NCBI RefSeq assembly: GCF_019966575.1
Contig: NZ_JAINFK010000001.1
Coordinates: 496,001-560,000, forward strand
Direction of reading: 5' to 3'
Origin: Oricola cellulosilytica
Lineage (GTDB): Bacteria; Pseudomonadota; Alphaproteobacteria; Rhizobiales; Rhizobiaceae
DNA length: 64,000 nt
The notes under the pieces are model-generated. The model was not told the DNA's origin and ran no database searches. It saw only the letters and a list, made by a program, of their open reading frames with translations. This document shows, piece after piece, positions 60,920 to 64,000 of the stretch. Positions within the stretch are counted from its first letter, which is position 1; each line of letters starts with the position of its first letter. The translations under genes were made by a program, and so were the position numbers.

Positions 60920-61863
60920 TGATGGAAGCCTTCGAGATCCTCTGGCAGACGAGCTTCTGGGTGGCGGCGATCCGCATCGCCTCGCCGCTGATCTTCGCCA
61001 CCATGGGCGAACTGATCTGCGAGCGCGCCGGCGTCCTCAATCTCGGCATCGAGGGGATCATGACGGCGGGCGCATTCGCCGGCTGGATCACCGTCTATGC
61101 CGGCGGGGACCTGTGGACCGGCGTTCTGGTTGCCGCGCTGACGGGTGCCGCCTTCGGCCTGCTCCACGGCGTCCTGACCGTGCCGCTCGGCCTCTCGCAG
61201 CATGTCACCGGCATCGGCATCACCCTGCTGGCGACCAGCCTCACCTATTTCACTTATCGGGTGGCATTGCCGGAGGTCACCTCGCCGCCGAAGATCGAGC
61301 CGTTCCAGCCATGGGCGATCCCCGGCCTCTCCGAGATCCCGCTGGTCGGACCGGCGCTGTTCAACCAGACGCCGCTCACCTATCTCGCCTATGTCGTCGT
61401 CGCCGTCGTCGCCTGGATGCTCTATCGCACGCCGGCGGGTATCGCGGTGCGCGCCGTCGGCGAAAACCCGGCGGCCGTCGAGGCGCAGGGGATCAGCGTG
61501 ACCATGATCCGCATCGGCGCGGTGATGGCCGGATCGGCGCTGATGGCGATCGGCGGCGCCTTCCTGACGATGAGCGCCTTCAATTCGTTCTTTTTCGAGA
61601 TGATCAACGGGCGCGGCTGGATCTGCATCGCGCTGGTCGTGTTCGGCTCCTGGCGGCCGGGAAAAGCGCTGGTCGGCGCGATCCTGTTCGCCGCCTTCGA
61701 CGCCTATCAGGTGCGGCTGCAGCAGGTCACCGGCGGAGTGATCCCCTACCAGATCTTCCTGATGATGCCCTATGTGCTGTCGATCCTGGCGCTGATCGCG
61801 GTGGCGCGGCGCGCCACCTATCCGAAGGCGCTGATGGTGCCCTACCAGAAAGGCGAGCGATGA
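60919..61863 (+). CDS. BMP-type ABC transporter permease, second
   Basis: This permease of the YufQ-like type has 314 aa. Start ATG 60919 (or the adjacent ATG 60922) shares one base with the previous stop (TGATG) and has GGAGG directly upstream; the frame upstream of this is the previous gene's alternate frame. Marks are 'ASPLIFATMGELICERAGVLNLGIEGIM' and 'AVGENPAAVEAQGISV'. Its stop overlaps the deaminase start. Confidence 0.95.
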   Translation: MMEAFEILWQTSFWVAAIRIASPLIFATMGELICERAGVLNLGIEGIMTAGAFAGWITVYAGGDLWTGVLVAALTGAAFGLLHGVLTVPLGLSQHVTGIGITLLATSLTYFTYRVALPEVTSPPKIEPFQPWAIPGLSEIPLVGPALFNQTPLTYLAYVVVAVVAWMLYRTPAGIAVRAVGENPAAVEAQGISVTMIRIGAVMAGSALMAIGGAFLTMSAFNSFFFEMINGRGWICIALVVFGSWRPGKALVGAILFAAFDAYQVRLQQVTGGVIPYQIFLMMPYVLSILALIAVARRATYPKALMVPYQKGER

Positions 61864-63146
61864 GCATCGACCTCCTCCTGAAACGTGGCGTCCTGCCGGA
61901 CGGAACGACCGCCGACATCGCGATTTCGGGCGACCGGATCGCGGCGATCGAGCCGTCGATCGAAGCCGAAGCCGGCGAGACGATCGACATTTCCGGCAAC
62001 CTCGTCTCGCCGCCCTTCATCGATCCGCATTTCCACATGGACGCGACGCTGTCCTACGGTCTGCCGCGCATCAACAGGTCGGGCACGCTGCTGGAAGGCA
62101 TCGGTCTCTGGGGCGAACTGAAGCCGCTGCTCACCGAAGAAGCCGTCATCGATCGGGCGCTCCGCTATTGCGACTGGGCGGTCTCGATGGGGCTGCTCGC
62201 CATCCGCAGCCACGTCGATACCTCAGACGACCACGCCATGACCGGCGTGCGCGGGCTGCTCGCCGTGCGCGAGCAGGTAAGGCCCTATCTCGACCTGCAA
62301 CTCGTCGCCTTCCCGCAGGACGGTTTCTACCGCGCCCCGAAGGCGCGCGAAAACACGCTCGCCGCGCTCGACATGGGTGTCGACATCGTCGGCGGCATCC
62401 CGCATTTCGAGCGCACCATGGCCGATGGCCGCGCCAGCGTCTCCGAGCTTTGCGAGATCGCCGCAAAGCGCGGCCTGATGGTCGACATGCATTGCGACGA
62501 GACCGACGATCCGATGTCGCGGCACATCGAGCAGCTCGCCTTCGAGGCGCAGCGGCTCGGCCTGCAGGGCCGCGTCGCCGGCTCGCACCTGACGTCGATG
62601 CATTCGATGGACAATTATTACGTCTCCAAGCTGCTGCCGCTGATGGCCGAAGCCAAGGTCGCGGCGATCCCCAACCCGCTGATCAACATCACCATCCAGG
62701 GGCGGCACGACACTTATCCGAAGCGGCGCGGGCTGACGCGGGTGCCCGAGATGCTGGACCATGGCATCAAGGTCGCCTGGGGCCAGGACTGCGTGCTCGA
62801 CCCGTGGTACCCGCTCGGCACCGCCGACATGCTGGACGTCGCCTTCATGGGCCTGCACGTCGCGCAGATGACCAGCCCGGCCGCGATGCGCAAATGCTTC
62901 GACATGGTGACGACCGAAACCGCGAAGATCATGGGGCTGACCGATCTCGGCCTCGAAAAAGGCAAGCGCGCCAGCCTCGTGGTGCTCGACGCCGGCGATC
63001 CGGTCGAGGCGATCCGGCTGCGCCCGGACCGGCTGCTCGTCATGTCGCACGGGAAGATCGTATCGCGCCGCGCCCAGCAGACCAGCGCGCTGTCCCTGCC
63101 CGGCCGCCCGGCTGCCGTCAGCCGCCGGTTCGATCCGCCAAACTGA
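61860..63146 (+). CDS. Cytosine-deaminase-like amidohydrolase (CodA family)
   Basis: This metal-dependent hydrolase has 428 aa from ATG 61860, overlapping the permease stop by 4 nt. Compared with E. coli CodA, the ligands fit well: His57 and His59 (DPHFHMDATLS), His211 and Glu214 (HCDETDD), His243 (GSHLTSMHS) and Asp310 (WGQDCVLDPWYPLG); the substrate glutamine is Gln153 (FPQDG). The residue after Asp310 is Cys where CodA has Asp314, a position that affects substrate choice. It probably deaminates the base imported by the upstream transporter. Cytosine is the first guess, but other bases are possible. Confidence 0.88.
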   Translation: MSIDLLLKRGVLPDGTTADIAISGDRIAAIEPSIEAEAGETIDISGNLVSPPFIDPHFHMDATLSYGLPRINRSGTLLEGIGLWGELKPLLTEEAVIDRALRYCDWAVSMGLLAIRSHVDTSDDHAMTGVRGLLAVREQVRPYLDLQLVAFPQDGFYRAPKARENTLAALDMGVDIVGGIPHFERTMADGRASVSELCEIAAKRGLMVDMHCDETDDPMSRHIEQLAFEAQRLGLQGRVAGSHLTSMHSMDNYYVSKLLPLMAEAKVAAIPNPLINITIQGRHDTYPKRRGLTRVPEMLDHGIKVAWGQDCVLDPWYPLGTADMLDVAFMGLHVAQMTSPAAMRKCFDMVTTETAKIMGLTDLGLEKGKRASLVVLDAGDPVEAIRLRPDRLLVMSHGKIVSRRAQQTSALSLPGRPAAVSRRFDPPN

Positions 63147-63246
63147 TCGCTCCCGATTGACAGGCGCACCATTGCTTGTCTGAACTGCGGACGAGCGCAG
63201 GCGCGGGCAGTCACGCCACTGCCGGCGCGACAGGGAGGACAATCCG

Positions 63247-64000
63247 ATGAGGACGATCAAGGGACCGGCGCTGTTTCTCGCCCAATTCGCGGGCGACGAG
63301 GCGCCCTTCAACTCTTGGGACGCGATCACCCGATGGGCCGCCGATTGCGGCTACAGGGGCGTCCAGGTGCCCAGCTGGGACGGCCGTTTCATCGATCTGG
63401 AGAAGGCGGCGTCATCGAAGGATTACTGCGACGAGTTCAAGGGCGTGGCCGCGAACAACGGCATCGAGGTGACGGAGCTTTCCACCCACCTTCAGGGCCA
63501 GCTCGTCGCCGTGCACCCGGCCTATGACGAGGCGTTCGACGGGTTTGCCGCCGAGAGCGTGCGCGGCGATCCGAAAGCCCGGCAGGAATGGGCGGTCGAT
63601 CAAGTGAAGATGGCGCTGGAGGCGTCGAAACACCTCGGCCTCGGCGCGATGGCGAGTTTTTCCGGCGCGCTGGCCTGGCCTTATGTCTATCCGTGGCCGC
63701 AGCGTCCGGCGGGCCTGGTCGAGGCGGCTTTCGACGAACTGGCGAAGCGCTGGCGACCGATCCTCGACCACGCCGACGAATGCGGCGTCGACATCTGCTA
63801 CGAGATCCACCCGGGGGAGGACCTGCATGACGGCGTCACCTTCGAGATGTTCCTTGAGCGGGTGAACGACCATGCCCGGTGCAACATGCTCTACGACCCA
63901 TCGCACTACGTGCTGCAGCATCTCGATTATCTCGCCAATATCGACATCTATCACCGGCGCATCAAGATGTTCCACGTGAAGGATGCGGAACTGAACCCGA
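63247..64000 (+). CDS. Sugar phosphate isomerase/epimerase, N-terminal part (cut by right edge)
   Basis: This is a xylose-isomerase-like TIM-barrel protein; about 251 residues are visible from ATG 63247 to the window end. Typical segments are 'WAADCGYRGVQVPSWD', 'VTELSTHLQGQLV' and 'VDICYEIHPGEDLHDG', with metal-binding Glu and His, and 'NMLYDPSHYVLQ' and 'KMFHVKDAEL'. These families act in sugar or inositol catabolism. It starts 100 nt after the deaminase and may begin a new operon. The substrate is not identified. Confidence 0.9.
   Translation, partial: MRTIKGPALFLAQFAGDEAPFNSWDAITRWAADCGYRGVQVPSWDGRFIDLEKAASSKDYCDEFKGVAANNGIEVTELSTHLQGQLVAVHPAYDEAFDGFAAESVRGDPKARQEWAVDQVKMALEASKHLGLGAMASFSGALAWPYVYPWPQRPAGLVEAAFDELAKRWRPILDHADECGVDICYEIHPGEDLHDGVTFEMFLERVNDHARCNMLYDPSHYVLQHLDYLANIDIYHRRIKMFHVKDAELNP

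Overview
The window is about 64 kb of a GC-rich alphaproteobacterial chromosome, most likely from the order Hyphomicrobiales (Rhizobiales). The evidence is the family content: an NrnC-type nanoRNase, the aroA-cmk-rpsA block next to a TIGR02300-type acidic protein, a glgP-glgB-glgC-glgA-glgX-malQ-pgm glycogen operon, a zur-znuBC/znuA locus with an alphaproteobacterial-looking operator, and a urtABCDE urea transporter. Family or genus cannot be fixed from the sequence alone.

Layout, left half. 1-4.8 kb (minus): a YnjBCD-type ABC importer followed by the start of hrpB, which leaves the window. 4.9-6.5 kb: a small heat-shock protein, a nucleoside hydrolase and tRNA-Leu(CAG). 6.7-14.1 kb: a periplasmic quinoprotein region with a sorbosone/glucose-dehydrogenase-like enzyme, a small secreted protein, a secreted ankyrin protein, a di-haem cytochrome c, a PQQ alcohol dehydrogenase carrying the lanthanide-type Asp, a PQQ-associated beta-propeller and a PQQ-associated binding protein whose usual ABC ATPase and permease are absent. 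14.2-17.6 kb: a two-gene exopolysaccharide module (cellulose-synthase-like GT2 with PilZ domain, plus an HlyD-like protein). 17.8-23.4 kb: urtABCDE. 23.7-26.8 kb: zinc uptake, with a 34-bp palindromic operator between znuC and znuA.

Layout, right half. 26.9-39.9 kb: seven glycogen genes in one minus-strand operon, several with 4-nt start/stop overlaps. 40.1-47.8 kb: ordinary core genes (nrnC, a HAD hydrolase, an SDR, rpsA, cmk, aroA, the acidic protein, tRNA-Ala(GGC)). 47.8-57.2 kb is accessory: a cupredoxin, a broken chemoreceptor gene, a Slam outer-membrane translocator with a TbpB-like lipoprotein, a small membrane protein, and a tightly overlapped operon of adenylating ligase, MBOAT-like membrane protein, acyl carrier protein and a second multi-pass membrane protein. 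A roughly 126-bp relic of the start of the ligase gene lies beside the chemoreceptor fragment, so that a decayed direct repeat brackets the Slam cassette. 57.3-64 kb: a BMP-type nucleoside/nucleobase ABC importer with a cytosine-deaminase-like amidohydrolase, then a sugar-phosphate isomerase/epimerase cut by the right edge.

The best candidate for an undescribed system is the four-gene operon at 52.75-57.14 kb. It looks like a Dlt-type carrier-protein pathway for modifying the envelope, but its MBOAT-like protein lacks both residues where the family's histidines normally sit. It also carries a multi-pass protein of the unnamed 'EE-x-S-x-GQ / NLHN' family in place of DltD. The Slam/TbpB-like pair beside it and the PQQ/lanthanide region are secondary leads.
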